DNA from: Thermococcus celericrescens
GTDB lineage: Archaea > Methanobacteriota_B > Thermococci > Thermococcales > Thermococcaceae
Length of the DNA stretch: 42,874 nucleotides
Assembly: GCF_001484195.1 (NCBI RefSeq)
Contig: NZ_LLYW01000011.1
Location: 1-42,874, forward strand
Direction: 5' to 3'
Made by a program: the position numbers and the translations under genes. The notes beneath the pieces were generated by a model that was not told the DNA's origin, did not search any database, and saw only the letters and a list, made by a program, of their open reading frames with translations. This document shows positions 1 to 11,272 of this stretch, in pieces (positions within the stretch are counted from its first letter, which is position 1; each line of letters opens with the position of its first letter).

Positions 1-425
1 TCATTGGGAGTTGCCTGAAGGCAACTCTCGTAGCTCCAGTAGAAGCCGAGCCTGTTGCTGTCAACGACACTAAGGACACCGTCAATCCAGTCCTTCCAGT
101 AGGAATTATTGAATCCCTTGGACGGGTTATCCCTCGGTTTTTTACTCCCGTACTTGTAGAACGGAATCGGCACGTAGTAATTCATACTGCCTACCCTTGA
201 TGAGAGCCACAAAGCCATGCGAAGCCCATCATCATAACCGTTTCCAGTGTAATTGATTCCCTTTCCTTCTCCACTGAGGAAGACTACCCTGTCAAAACCC
301 CTCTTCTTGAACCACTGGACGGCTTCATCATAAGAAGTTGGCCGTTCCCCTCCAAAGGTCATCCTCGACTCATAAGTTCCAGCATCCTCATTCCACTCCA
401 CCCACCACAGACCAAACTTCGACAT
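1..425 (-). CDS. Unrecognised protein, 5' part only (runs off left edge)
   Basis: An open frame starts at ATG (425-423) and stays open to base 3, so only about the first 141 residues are present. The start follows GGTGAT by five bases and a TATA-like TTTTTATAT (467-459) on the same strand. The product begins MSKFGLWWVEWNEDAGTYES and has no signal peptide or membrane segment in the visible part. It is rich in Trp, Tyr and Gly and contains GFYWSYESCLQ near the left edge. This faintly recalls DUF4855-type proteins, which are glycosidase-like, but I cannot confirm the family without the C-terminus. No function is claimed. Confidence 0.7.
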   Translation of the reverse strand, partial: MSKFGLWWVEWNEDAGTYESRMTFGGERPTSYDEAVQWFKKRGFDRVVFLSGEGKGINYTGNGYDDGLRMALWLSSRVGSMNYYVPIPFYKYGSKKPRDNPSKGFNNSYWKDWIDGVLSVVDSNRLGFYWSYESCLQATPN

Positions 426-436
426 AAGAAATCACC

Positions 437-467
437 AACTACGAGTAGTTAATAGCCCATATAAAAA
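437..467 (-). promoter_or_regulatory. Promoter of the left-edge gene with a palindrome near its transcription start
   Basis: TATA-like TTTTTATAT reads on the minus strand at 467-459, so transcription would start near 436-440. A 14-base inverted repeat, AACTAC-GA-GTAGTT (437-450), lies exactly there. That position suits a repressor operator, but no regulator is identified. Confidence 0.4.
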
Positions 468-601
468 CCTTTTGGTTAAACAAAACCATTAAAAACACCC
501 CAAAAGTTCCAAAATAAGTCAAAATCATGGGATAGTAACCGATTACTCCCCGGTATCCATGAAGAAGTGTAGGATTGTTCACCATTTTTCTGTCAAAAAA
601 G

Positions 602-655
602 GCTTAAATATCATAAGTTTTTAACATTTTAACGTCAAAATCTGAGGTGATTGTT
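602..655 (+). promoter_or_regulatory. purT promoter and ribosome binding site
   Basis: TATA-like GCTTAAAT (602-609) is followed by a stretch close to that in front of purD (here CATAAGTTTTTAACA, there CTTAAGTTTTTGACA). Transcription would begin near 630. GAGGTGA (644-650) is the Shine-Dalgarno site; it overlaps a GTG at 647, so ATG 656 is the start. Confidence 0.5.
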
Positions 656-1951
656 ATGATCAAGCCCCGGGATGAACTCGGAACGGCCACAACGGATTCT
701 GCCCAGAAGATACTCCTCCTCGGAAGCGGCGAGCTGGGAAAGGAGATAGCCATCGAGGCTCAGAGGCTGGGTGTGGAAGTCATCGCCGTTGACCGCTACG
801 CCAACGCCCCGGCGATGCAGGTTGCTCACCGCTCCTACGTGGGAAACATGAGGGATGCCGACTTTCTGTTTTCCGTGATTGAGCGTGAAAAACCCGATGC
901 CATAATCCCCGAGATAGAGGCGATAAATCTCGACGCTCTCTTCGAGCTGGAGAAGGACGGCTACTTCGTTGTCCCGAACGCCAGGGCCACGTGGATAGCG
1001 ATGCACCGCGAGAGGACGCGGGAGACCCTCGCGAAGGAAGCCAAAGTTCCGACGTCACGCTACGCCTACGCGACTACTCTAGACGAACTCTACGAGGCCT
1101 GCGAGAGGATAGGTTACCCTTGCCACACAAAGGCCATAATGAGTTCCTCCGGCAAGGGTTCATACTTCGTTAAGGGGCCAGAAGATGTCCCGAAGGCCTG
1201 GGAAGAGGCCAAGAAGAAGGCTCGCGGTAGCGCGGACAAGATAATCGTCGAGGAGCACATTGACTTTGACGTTGAGATGACCGAGCTTGCTGTGAGGCAC
1301 TACGATGAGAACGGTGAAATCGTCACGACCTTCCCGAAGCCGGTCGGCCACTACCAGATTGACGGGGATTATCATTCCAGCTGGCAGCCGGCTGAGATAA
1401 GCGAAAAGGCCGAGCGCGAGGTTTACAGGATAGCCAAGCGTATAACCGACGTCCTCGGCGGCCTCGGACTGTTCGGCGTCGAGATGTTCGTTAAGGGCGA
1501 TAAGGTCTGGGCCAACGAGGTTTCGCCGAGACCCCACGACACGGGAATGGTGACCCTTGCCTCCCACCCAACGGGCTTCTCCGAGTTCGGACTGCATCTC
1601 AGAGCGGTTCTTGGACTTCCGATTCCCGGAGAGTGGGTCGAAGAGTACCGTCTGTTCCCTATCCTAACGCCCGCAGCTACTCACGTAATCAAGGCCGACG
1701 TTTCAGGTTACTCCCCACGCTTCCGCGGCTTGGCTAGAGCCATGAGCGTCCCCAACTCGACGATTCGTCTCTTTGGAAAGCCTGAGGCATACCCTGGCAG
1801 AAGGCTGGGTGTTGCGCTCGCGTGGGACAGGGATATCGGGGAGGCAAAGAGACGTGCCGAGATGGTGGCGCATATGGTTGAGCTTAGAACCAGGAGTTCA
1901 GAGTGGCACTCCCAGGATTATGAAAAAGCCGGTCATCTCTGCGGGTTCTAG
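656..1951 (+). CDS. purT: Formate-dependent phosphoribosylglycinamide formyltransferase PurT
   Basis: PurT is an ATP-grasp enzyme that forms formyl-GAR from GAR, formate and ATP, the third step of purine synthesis, without folate. The 431-residue product has the usual length. The N-terminal Rossmann-like half opens with ILLLGSGELGKE. The ATP-grasp domain carries SSSGKGSYFV, the dimetal-site segment VEMFVKGDKVWANEVSPRPH and then HDTGMVTL, all characteristic of PurT. I start at ATG 656, five bases after GAGGTGA; the GTG at 647 lies inside that site. The gene stands alone on the plus strand in front of the convergent purE. With the PurP genes downstream, it makes both formyl transfers of this pathway formate-dependent. 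Confidence 0.95.
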   Translation: MIKPRDELGTATTDSAQKILLLGSGELGKEIAIEAQRLGVEVIAVDRYANAPAMQVAHRSYVGNMRDADFLFSVIEREKPDAIIPEIEAINLDALFELEKDGYFVVPNARATWIAMHRERTRETLAKEAKVPTSRYAYATTLDELYEACERIGYPCHTKAIMSSSGKGSYFVKGPEDVPKAWEEAKKKARGSADKIIVEEHIDFDVEMTELAVRHYDENGEIVTTFPKPVGHYQIDGDYHSSWQPAEISEKAEREVYRIAKRITDVLGGLGLFGVEMFVKGDKVWANEVSPRPHDTGMVTLASHPTGFSEFGLHLRAVLGLPIPGEWVEEYRLFPILTPAATHVIKADVSGYSPRFRGLARAMSVPNSTIRLFGKPEAYPGRRLGVALAWDRDIGEAKRRAEMVAHMVELRTRSSEWHSQDYEKAGHLCGF

Positions 1952-1972
1952 CCCCTCCTCTCTTTGTTTAGG

Positions 1973-1990
1973 GTATGCACCAATGCATAC
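1973..1990. repeat. Perfect inverted repeat GTATGCA-ccaa-TGCATAC
   Basis: Seven-base arms with a four-base loop lie 22 bases after the purT stop codon. It may be a 3'-end hairpin of the purT messenger or a protein site. No T-run follows directly, so it is not a classical terminator. Confidence 0.5.
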
Positions 1991-2161
1991 AATCGGTCCA
2001 ATAGTTTGGATAAAATCCGAAAAATTTAAATTTTAGTATTCCAACTACACGCGTCTGGTGTTTGCTGGAATAAGATGCTTGAATGATGGGCCGATTTAAA
2101 TATATGGATGAAACAAGTCGTGTGGAATAATACGTTGTGCGGGTTAAAATATTGGAATCGG

Positions 2162-2172
2162 GGGGTTTCCCC
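2162..2172 (-). terminator. Possible 3' hairpin of purE
   Basis: GGGG-AAA-CCCC on the minus strand lies 20 bases past the purE stop (2192). A T-rich stretch follows only further on, so this is a weak terminator candidate. Confidence 0.3.
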
Positions 2173-2191
2173 TCATTTCATTATATTTTGG

Positions 2192-2623
2192 CTACATTCT
2201 TCCCTTTTCGCGGTATTCCTCAAGCTTTTTTCTAAGCTTTTCATCCCCTAGCGCCAGGATCTCAACCGCCAGCAGGGCCGCGTTCTTTCCGTTGTCTATC
2301 CCCACTGCAGCAACCGGAACTCCGGGCGGCATCTGGGCTATGCTGAGGAGGGCGTCGAGGCCGTTGAGCTTCGCCGAAACGGGGACTCCTATAACGGGCT
2401 TAACTGTGTGGGCCGCTATCACACCTGGCAGCGCGGCGCTCAGACCTGCGATGGCGATGAAAACGTCGTAGTCTTTCTTGGCCAGCTCCTCAACCTTTTT
2501 TGGGTTCCTGTGGGCCGAGGCGACCTCAACGTCGTACTCAACGCCGAACTCGTCGAGAACTGCCGTAACCTTCTCCGCTATATGGGAATCGCTCCTGCTT
2601 CCCATCACTACAAGCACCTTCAT
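2192..2623 (-). CDS. purE: 5-(carboxyamino)imidazole ribonucleotide mutase / AIR carboxylase PurE
   Basis: PurE makes CAIR, either by moving the carboxylate of N5-CAIR (class I) or by carboxylating AIR with CO2 (class II). The 143-residue product has the family signature [14 protein letters not shown] near its start, SAHRNP with the catalytic His, then [16 protein letters not shown] and PVIGVPV. ATG 2623 follows GGTGG by five bases; the longer frame would start at a GTG inside the Shine-Dalgarno region. No purK is visible in this window, so the class cannot be settled from context. It is divergent from purD with 105 bases between starts. A TATA box (2661-2654) leaves only a short leader. Confidence 0.93.
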   Translation of the reverse strand: MKVLVVMGSRSDSHIAEKVTAVLDEFGVEYDVEVASAHRNPKKVEELAKKDYDVFIAIAGLSAALPGVIAAHTVKPVIGVPVSAKLNGLDALLSIAQMPPGVPVAAVGIDNGKNAALLAVEILALGDEKLRKKLEEYREKGRM

Positions 2624-2653
2624 GGACTCCACCGGAGGAAGTTCACTTCGGCC

Positions 2654-2661
2654 TTTATAAA
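2654..2661 (-). promoter_or_regulatory. purE TATA box
   Basis: TTTATAAA on the minus strand lies about 31-38 bases before the purE start. A short inverted repeat, GAAGT-TC-ACTTC (plus 2639-2650), lies between the TATA box and the expected transcription start. Confidence 0.5.
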
Positions 2662-2687
2662 TTTTGCCATTTCAATGTAAAAACAAA

Positions 2688-2707
2688 GCTTAAAAACTTA
2701 AGTTTTT
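2688..2707 (+). promoter_or_regulatory. purD-operon promoter overlapping a 16-bp palindrome
   Basis: TATA-like GCTTAAAA (2688-2695) overlaps the perfect palindrome AAAAACTTAAGTTTTT (2692-2707). Transcription would start near 2715, ahead of GGTGA (2719-2723) and ATG 2729. The region closely matches the purT promoter. Confidence 0.5.
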
Positions 2708-2728
2708 GACAAATATATGGTGAAGCTC

Positions 2729-4045
2729 ATGAAGGTTCTGCTCGTTGGAGGCGGCGGTAGGGAGAACGCCATCGGTGAGGCGCTCGTGAGAAGCGGCGCC
2801 GAGATGTACGTCGTTTCGAAGCACAGAAACCCCGGGCTGGCAAGGCTCGCAAAGGACTACAGTCTGGCCAGGGAAACGGATATCGAGAAAGTTATCGAAC
2901 TCGCCAGGGGATGGGGAATAGAACTTGCCTTCATAGGCCCGGAGGCGCCACTTGAGAAAGGTATAGTTGATTCCCTTGAGCGTGAGGGCATCCCCGCGGT
3001 TGGACCGACTAAGGATGCCGCCCAGATTGAGACCAACAAGGCCTTTGCCCGCTCCCTCATGGAGAAGTATGAAATCCCCGGCAGGAAGCTCTTCCGTGTC
3101 TTTGAGGACGTCTCTGAGATGCGTTCGTGGATAGACGACTTTGGAAGGCCGGTCGTTGTGAAGCCCCTCGGTCTCACCGGTGGAAAGGGCGTTAAAGTGG
3201 TCGGCTACCAGCTGAGGGACAACGAAGAGGCCAAGGCCTACGCCGAGGAGCTCATCAGGAAGGATGGAAGGGTTCTCATTGAGGAAAGAACCGACGGCGT
3301 TGAGTTCACCTTCCAGGTCTTCACGGACGGGAAGAGGGTAATCCCGATGCCCCTCGCCCAGGACTATCCCCACGCCTACGAGGACGATAAGGGCCCCATA
3401 ACCGGCGGCATGGGGAGCTACTCATGTTCAAGCCACGTTCTCCCCTTCGTTCCGAGAGAGGACTATGAAAAGGCCCTTGAAACTTTGAAAGCGACCGTTG
3501 AAGCCATGCGGAAGAACGGAACGCCCTACAAGGGGATCCTCTACGGCCAGTTCATGCTCTCCAAAGACGGTCCCGTCATAATCGAGTACAACGCCCGCTT
3601 CGGCGACCCCGAGGCCATGAACGTTCTCCCCCTCCTCAGGACGGGCCTGCTTGAGATCGCTGAGGGAATCGTTGACGGCAACCTTAGGAAGGCGGAGTTT
3701 GAGAACAAAGCCACCGTTGTCAAGTACCTCGCTCCAAAGGGCTATCCCCTGGGCCCGGTTAAGGGGGTTAAAGTTCAGGTGGACGATAAGGCGGTGGAAG
3801 AGGCGAGAGCGAAGCTCTACTACGCCTCCATTGACGAGAACTTCACGCTCCTCGGCTCCCGTGCCATAGCGGTCGTTGGAATCGCCGATACGCTCGAAGA
3901 GGCGGAGAAGATGGCCCAGAATGCCGTCGGTTACGTGAAAGGTGAGCTGTTCTATCGCAGAGACGTGGGCACGAGGGAGAGCGTTGAGAAGAGGATTAGG
4001 CTGATGAGGGAGTTTGGAAAGGAGTTCGAGCCGAATTCATGCTGA
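2729..4045 (+). CDS. purD: Phosphoribosylamine-glycine ligase PurD (GAR synthetase)
   Basis: PurD joins phosphoribosylamine and glycine with ATP, the second step of purine synthesis. The 438-residue product starts MKVLLVGGGGRENAI, the usual N-terminal nucleotide-fold signature. The sequence has IGPEAPLEKGIVD, the ATP-grasp lysine region VVVKPLGLTGGKGVKV and the glycine/ATP site ITGGMGSYS, followed by EYNARFGDPEA. I start at ATG 2729 rather than ATG 2717, because GGTGA (2719-2723) lies between them at correct spacing and because PurD proteins begin at this MKVLLVG. This gene heads an operon with the PurP paralog, whose start lies 10 bases after its stop. Confidence 0.95.
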   Translation: MKVLLVGGGGRENAIGEALVRSGAEMYVVSKHRNPGLARLAKDYSLARETDIEKVIELARGWGIELAFIGPEAPLEKGIVDSLEREGIPAVGPTKDAAQIETNKAFARSLMEKYEIPGRKLFRVFEDVSEMRSWIDDFGRPVVVKPLGLTGGKGVKVVGYQLRDNEEAKAYAEELIRKDGRVLIEERTDGVEFTFQVFTDGKRVIPMPLAQDYPHAYEDDKGPITGGMGSYSCSSHVLPFVPREDYEKALETLKATVEAMRKNGTPYKGILYGQFMLSKDGPVIIEYNARFGDPEAMNVLPLLRTGLLEIAEGIVDGNLRKAEFENKATVVKYLAPKGYPLGPVKGVKVQVDDKAVEEARAKLYYASIDENFTLLGSRAIAVVGIADTLEEAEKMAQNAVGYVKGELFYRRDVGTRESVEKRIRLMREFGKEFEPNSC

Positions 4046-4055
4046 GGTGGTTGGG

Positions 4056-5198
4056 ATGATAAGCCGCGATGAGATCTTGAGCGTTCTTGAAAGATACGAT
4101 CCGGAGAAAATCACCGTTGGAGTCATAGGAAGCCACTCCGCGCTGGATATAGCCGACGGGGCAAAGGAGGAAGGTCTTCCGGTTCTCGTTGTCGCCCAGA
4201 GGGGCAGGCACAGGACCTACGCCGAGTACTTCAAGCTTCGGAAGACGAGGGATGGCTTGACCAAGGGCTTCATTGACGAGGTTATGGTCCTTGAGAAGTT
4301 CGCCCAAATCGTTAACGTCCAGGAGGAGCTGGTAAAGAGGAACGTTATCTTCGTCCCGAACCGCTCCTTCGTGGTCTACACTGGCATTGATAGGGTTGAG
4401 AACGACTTCCGCGTTCCGCTCTTCGGCAGCAGGAACCTCCTCAGGGGCGAGGAGAGGAGCGAGGAGAAGAGCTACTACTGGCTCCTTGAGAAGGCCAGGC
4501 TTCCCTATCCCGAACCCGTAAAGCCGGAGGAGATTGATGAGGTTGGCCTCGTCATCGTCAAGCTCCCTCATGCCAAGAAGAGGCTTGAGCGCGGCTTCTT
4601 TACGGCAGCAAGCTACAAAGAGTTCCGCGAGAAGGCCGAGAAGCTCATCAAGCTCGGCGTAATCACCGAGGAGGACCTCGCGAAGGCCAGAATCGAGCGC
4701 TACATCATTGGGCCGGTCTTCAACTTCGACTTCTTCTACTCGCCGATCGACGGAGAGATTGAGCTTTTGGGCATAGACTGGCGCTTTGAGACGAGCCTGG
4801 ACGGCCACGTGAGGCTTCCCGCTCATCAGCAGTTGACCCTTCCGGAGCACCAGTTCGAGCCTGAATACACCGTCACCGGTCATGCCTCTTCAACCCTCAG
4901 GGAGTCTCTTCTTGAGAAGGTCTTCCACATGGCCGAGTGCTATGTGAAGGCCACTCAGGAGTACTACTCCCCGGGAATCATCGGGCCCTTCACCCTCCAG
5001 ACAGCCGTTGATAAAGACCTGAACTTCTACATCTACGACGTCGCTCCAAGAACCGGCGGGGGAACCAACATCCACATGGCGGTGGGGCACCCCTACGGAA
5101 ACGCCCTCTGGAGGAAGCCGATGAGCACCGGAAGGAGAGTTGCCCTTGAGATTAAGCGCGCCCTTGAGCTCGACGAGCTTGGGAAGGTTGTCACGTGA
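4056..5198 (+). CDS. PurP-family ATP-grasp ligase (FAICAR synthetase paralog, long form)
   Basis: The 380-residue product belongs to the PurP family, which makes FAICAR from AICAR, formate and ATP in archaea. It shares the overall plan of the second PurP (8267-9262): SHSALDIADGAKEEG near the start, FVPNRSFVVYTGI, FNFDFFYSPIDGEIELLGIDWRFE, PEYTVTGHASSTLRESLLE, and APRTGGGTNIHMAVGHPYG at the end. It is about 50 residues longer, with an extended N-terminus. Where the other copy has [12 protein letters not shown] in its ATP lysine loop, this one has KLPHAKKRLERGFF. PurP paralogs are known to have diverged, so AICAR formylation is not certain here. The start follows GAGGTGG (4044-4050). Confidence 0.85.
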   Translation: MISRDEILSVLERYDPEKITVGVIGSHSALDIADGAKEEGLPVLVVAQRGRHRTYAEYFKLRKTRDGLTKGFIDEVMVLEKFAQIVNVQEELVKRNVIFVPNRSFVVYTGIDRVENDFRVPLFGSRNLLRGEERSEEKSYYWLLEKARLPYPEPVKPEEIDEVGLVIVKLPHAKKRLERGFFTAASYKEFREKAEKLIKLGVITEEDLAKARIERYIIGPVFNFDFFYSPIDGEIELLGIDWRFETSLDGHVRLPAHQQLTLPEHQFEPEYTVTGHASSTLRESLLEKVFHMAECYVKATQEYYSPGIIGPFTLQTAVDKDLNFYIYDVAPRTGGGTNIHMAVGHPYGNALWRKPMSTGRRVALEIKRALELDELGKVVT

Positions 5199-5208
5199 GG
5201 TGGTTGAA

Positions 5209-5451
5209 ATGAAGTGGAAGGTTACCGTCATCGTTCGCCTCAAGGAAGGCCTCAACGACCCCGAAGGAAGGGTCATCGGAAACGCCCTCAGGAACCTCGG
5301 CTACGCGGTGGAGAATCTGCGCGTTCCCAAGCACTTCGAGTTCGAGCTGGAGAGCGAAGAACCGGAGGAAGAGGTCGAGGAGATGTGCAGAAAGCTCCTT
5401 GCCAACCCGCTCATCCACGATTATGAGTACAGCATCGAGCCGGTGAGCTGA
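5209..5451 (+). CDS. purS: FGAM synthase subunit PurS
   Basis: PurS is the small subunit that bridges PurQ and PurL and channels ammonia in formylglycinamidine ribonucleotide synthase. The product is 80 residues, typical for the family. It starts [20 protein letters not shown] and continues with [17 protein letters not shown] and a C-terminal [17 protein letters not shown] 5209 follows GAGGTGG by six bases. The longer open frame into the preceding gene is chance. It lies between the PurP paralog and purQ with very short gaps, so the three FGAM synthase subunits would be made together. Confidence 0.95.
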   Translation: MKWKVTVIVRLKEGLNDPEGRVIGNALRNLGYAVENLRVPKHFEFELESEEPEEEVEEMCRKLLANPLIHDYEYSIEPVS

Positions 5452-5452
5452 G

Positions 5453-6124
5453 ATGGTCCGCTTCGCTGTGGTCGTGTTCCCTGGAACAAACTGCGACTTC
5501 GAGACTGAGAGGGCGATAAGGAAAGCGGGAGCGGAAGCCGAGAGGGTGTGGTATAAGACCTCACTCAAAGACTACGACGGCGTCGTCCTCCCCGGCGGCT
5601 TCAGCTACGCAGACTATCTCAGAGCTGGAGCCATAGCGGCAAGGCAGGAGATAATGGATAAGGTGAGGGAGTTTGCCCGGGAGGGAAGGCCTGTTTTGGG
5701 GATATGCAACGGCTTTCAAATCCTCACAGAGACGGGTCTCCTTCCGGGGGCACTGAGACCGAACAGGATTCCGCGCTTCCTCTGCAGGTGGGTGCACCTT
5801 CGCGTTAACGACGTCGAAACGCCGTTCACCTCGCTATACGAACCCGGGGAGGTCATAAGGATGCCAATAGCCCACGCGGAGGGCAACTACTACGTGGACG
5901 ACCCATCGAAGGTCAGAACCGTCTTCCAGTACAGCGACGGGAAAGGAAACGTGAGCGAGGAAGCAAACCCCAACGGTTCGGTTCTCAACATAGCGGCGAT
6001 AGTCAACGAGAGGGGCAACGTTCTCGGAACCATGCCCCACCCAGAGCGCGCGAGCGACCGTTTTTTGGGCAGTGAAGACGGCCTGAGGCTCTTCAGGAGC
6101 ATGGTGGAGTGGGCGAGGAGGTGA
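5453..6124 (+). CDS. purQ: FGAM synthase glutaminase subunit PurQ
   Basis: PurQ is the class I glutamine amidotransferase that supplies ammonia to PurL. The 223-residue product starts [16 protein letters not shown]. The oxyanion and nucleophile segment is [17 protein letters not shown], with Cys85 in [13 protein letters not shown]. The His-Glu pair of the catalytic triad is His196/Glu198 in TMPHPERA. The start lies one base after the purS stop and four bases before purL begins to follow, so purS-purQ-purL are tightly packed. Length and motifs match the short archaeal and Gram-positive PurQ rather than the fused large PurL. Confidence 0.96.
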   Translation: MVRFAVVVFPGTNCDFETERAIRKAGAEAERVWYKTSLKDYDGVVLPGGFSYADYLRAGAIAARQEIMDKVREFAREGRPVLGICNGFQILTETGLLPGALRPNRIPRFLCRWVHLRVNDVETPFTSLYEPGEVIRMPIAHAEGNYYVDDPSKVRTVFQYSDGKGNVSEEANPNGSVLNIAAIVNERGNVLGTMPHPERASDRFLGSEDGLRLFRSMVEWARR

Positions 6125-6128
6125 GGAG

Positions 6129-9262
<3,134 letters not shown>

Positions 9263-9288
9263 ATTTGTTTAATATGTTGCAGGATAAG

Positions 9289-9297
9289 TTTATAAAT
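9289..9297 (+). promoter_or_regulatory. TATA box of the GMP synthetase genes
   Basis: TTTATAAAT lies 37 bases before the start at 9334. A small inverted repeat, GCCC-aaatgg-GGGC (9302-9315), lies between it and the ribosome site GGAGG (9320-9324). Confidence 0.55.
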
Positions 9298-9333
9298 TGA
9301 CGCCCAAATGGGGGCAAAAGGAGGATGGTAGTG

Positions 9334-10257
9334 ATGTGGGAGCGCTTTATAGAGGAGAAGGTTGAGGAGATTAGAAATACGGTTGGCGATGGCAAGGCTA
9401 TCATAGCACTGAGCGGTGGCGTTGACAGCTCAACAGCGGCGATCTTGGCTCACAAGGCAATAGGTGAGAGGCTTCACGCCGTTTTCGTCAACACAGGTTT
9501 CATGCGGAAAGGCGAGCCGGAATTCGTGGTGAAGACCTTCAGGGATGAGTTTGGCCTCAACCTCCACTACGTTGATGCGAGCGAGCGCTTTTTCAGCGAG
9601 CTTAGGTGCATTACCGACCCGGAGGAGAAGAGGAAGATAATAGGCAGGGTCTTCATAGAGGTGTTCGAGGAGGTTGCGAGGGAAATCGACGCGGAGTTCC
9701 TGATTCAGGGAACTATCGCTCCCGACTGGATCGAGAGCAAGGGGAAAATCAAGAGCCACCACAACGTTGGCGGCTTACCCGAGAGGCTCAACCTCAGGCT
9801 GATAGAGCCGCTCCGTGACCTCTACAAAGACGAGGTCAGGGAGCTTGGCATGGAGCTTGGTCTGCCGGAGAAGATATACAACCGCATGCCCTTCCCGGGG
9901 CCCGGCCTTGCCGTCCGCGTCCTCGGCGAGGTTACGCCGGAGAAGGTTGCCATCGTTAGAGAAGCTAATGCCATAGTCGAGGAGGAGATTGAGAAGGCCG
10001 GACTGAAACCCTGGCAGGCCTTCGCCGTTCTTCTCGGGGTCAAGACCGTCGGCGTTCAGGGGGACATAAGGGCCTACAAGGAAACGATAGCCGTTCGCGT
10101 CGTTGAGAGCCTCGACGGCATGACTGCGAACGCGATGGCCGTCCCCTTCGATGTCCTCCAGAGGATAGCCTTCAGGATAACGAGCGAGATTCCCGAGGTT
10201 GGGAGGGTGCTATACGACATCACCAACAAACCTCCAGCAACGATTGAGTTTGAGTGA
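9334..10257 (+). CDS. guaAB: GMP synthase, ATP pyrophosphatase (PP-loop) subunit
   Basis: This subunit adenylates XMP and aminates it to GMP with ammonia from the separate glutaminase. The 307-residue product starts [20 protein letters not shown], has the PP-loop SGGVDSS at residues 27-33, and carries [18 protein letters not shown] and [18 protein letters not shown]. It ends with [12 protein letters not shown], typical for this subunit. ATG 9334 follows GGAGG by nine bases; ATG 9325 abuts that site and is less likely. In Thermococcales the two GMP synthetase domains are separate proteins, as here. The synthetase gene comes first and the glutaminase follows nine bases later. Confidence 0.95.
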   Translation: MWERFIEEKVEEIRNTVGDGKAIIALSGGVDSSTAAILAHKAIGERLHAVFVNTGFMRKGEPEFVVKTFRDEFGLNLHYVDASERFFSELRCITDPEEKRKIIGRVFIEVFEEVAREIDAEFLIQGTIAPDWIESKGKIKSHHNVGGLPERLNLRLIEPLRDLYKDEVRELGMELGLPEKIYNRMPFPGPGLAVRVLGEVTPEKVAIVREANAIVEEEIEKAGLKPWQAFAVLLGVKTVGVQGDIRAYKETIAVRVVESLDGMTANAMAVPFDVLQRIAFRITSEIPEVGRVLYDITNKPPATIEFE

Positions 10258-10266
10258 GGTGGTCGC

Positions 10267-10836
10267 ATGATAGTCATCATGGACAACGGCGGCCAGTACG
10301 TCCACAGGATTTGGAGGACTCTGAGGTACCTCGGCGTCGAGGCAAAGATAATCCCCAACACGACGCCGCTTGAGGAGATAAAGGCCATGAAACCGAAGGG
10401 CATAATCTTCTCGGGCGGCCCGGACATCGAGAGGACCGGCAACTGCTCCGCTATTTTGGAGCATTACAACGAGTTCAACGTTCCAATTCTTGGCATCTGC
10501 CTGGGTCACCAGCTGATAGCGAAGCACTTTGGCGGAAAGGTTGGAAAGGGCGAAAAGGCCGAGTACAGCCTCGTTGAGGTGGAGATACTGGAGGAGAACG
10601 GGATCTTCCGTGGGCTTCCAAGGAGGCTGAAGGTCTGGGAGAGCCACATGGACGAGGTGAAGGAGCTGCCTGATGGCTTCAGGCTCTTGGCCAGGAGTGA
10701 GACCTGCCCGGTCGAGGCCATGAAGCACGAGAGCCTTCCCATCTACGGCGTGCAGTTCCATCCAGAGGTTGCCCACACCGAGCACGGCTCCGAGATATAC
10801 CGCAACTTTGCTGAGCTTTGCGGGGAGCTCAGCTAG
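10267..10836 (+). CDS. guaAA: GMP synthase, glutamine amidotransferase subunit
   Basis: This is the class I glutaminase that feeds ammonia to the synthetase subunit just upstream. The 189-residue product has [17 protein letters not shown] at its start and [11 protein letters not shown] as oxyanion segment. The nucleophile is Cys78 in [12 protein letters not shown], and His165/Glu167 in [14 protein letters not shown] complete the triad. ATG 10267 follows GAGGTGGTC. The 3' end overlaps, on the other strand, a well-formed C/D-box RNA candidate (10824-10887), whose D box and closing stem lie within the last codons. Confidence 0.95.
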   Translation: MIVIMDNGGQYVHRIWRTLRYLGVEAKIIPNTTPLEEIKAMKPKGIIFSGGPDIERTGNCSAILEHYNEFNVPILGICLGHQLIAKHFGGKVGKGEKAEYSLVEVEILEENGIFRGLPRRLKVWESHMDEVKELPDGFRLLARSETCPVEAMKHESLPIYGVQFHPEVAHTEHGSEIYRNFAELCGELS

Positions 10837-10887
10837 TCGGTTCTCTCCTCATCTTTTCTCTGCAACGGGTTCTTTCATCATCGCTCC
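10824..10887 (-). ncRNA. Candidate C/D-box guide sRNA antisense to the 3' end of guaAA
   Basis: Read on the minus strand: GGAGC (10887-10883), box C GATGATGA (10882-10875), a 12-base guide, a box D'-like CAGA (10862-10859), three bases, box C'-like AAGATGA (10855-10849), a 16-base guide, box D CTGA (10832-10829) and GCTCC (10828-10824). The outer GGAGC/GCTCC pair perfectly and touch the C and D boxes, as in archaeal kink-turn sRNAs. The C-to-D span of 54 bases is normal and the 12-base C-D' guide is the usual length. The weak point is D', CAGA instead of CTGA. A TATA-like TTTAAA lies upstream at 10939-10934. Nop5 and fibrillarin, its partners, are encoded later in the window. Confidence 0.6.
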
Positions 10888-10996
10888 GTCCAGCATGTGG
10901 AATCCCCTCTGAAAAGTCTTGCTGGTTACGACTTTAAATTGCCCTCCAGAAAACTTTTTAAAATTTCAATGTTTACTCTTATTGGTGATAGTTAGC

Positions 10997-11272
10997 TTGG
11001 GGCACACGGTGTACTACCGCACCAGGATTGATAGCTGGAAGGAATTCAAGGAGTTCCTAGAAAAGGTCTGCGAAGGGCTTAGCTTTCGTTTTGTTGAGGG
11101 AGAAGACGCCGTTCTAATCCTTCCTGAATGCTACGGTGTCGAGCCCCTGGAGATAAAGAAGATGGGTAGGGGATTCGTCAAGACAAACCTCGTTGAACCC
11201 TGCCATTCTATCTATCTGCTCGTGCTTCATTCGGTTTCTTCTTTCGGTTCAGTCGAGCTCTGGGAGGACTGA
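10997..11272 (+). CDS. Small hypothetical protein, probable TTG start
   Basis: The frame is open from 10919, but GGTGAT (10984-10989) lies seven bases before a TTG at 10997, which I take as the start. This gives 91 residues beginning (M)GHTVYYRTRIDSWKEFKEF. TATA-like elements precede it (TTTAAA near 10933, TTTTTAAAA at 10955-10963). The product is soluble-looking and I do not recognise the family. It has two Cys, one in PECYGVE and one in EPCHS. Its last 46 bases overlap the end of the convergent membrane-protein gene. Codon use resembles neighbouring real genes. Confidence 0.6.
   Translation: MGHTVYYRTRIDSWKEFKEFLEKVCEGLSFRFVEGEDAVLILPECYGVEPLEIKKMGRGFVKTNLVEPCHSIYLLVLHSVSSFGSVELWED

Larger units (their letters stand above)
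1952..2191. other. Intergenic region between convergent purT and purE, with repeated TGGAATA boxes
   Basis: No gene is seen in these 240 bases. They hold an 18-base hairpin (1973-1990) and TGGAATA at 2066-2072 and 2123-2129. TGGAAT recurs at 2153-2158 and an inverted copy, TATTCCA, lies at 2037-2043. There is also a TATA-like TTTAAATATA near 2095-2104 that serves no evident gene, so a short non-coding transcript is possible. Confidence 0.4.

Noticed and set aside
635-1006. 123-residue minus-strand frame within purT
   Set aside because: Shadow of a GC-rich gene; no ribosome site or family likeness.
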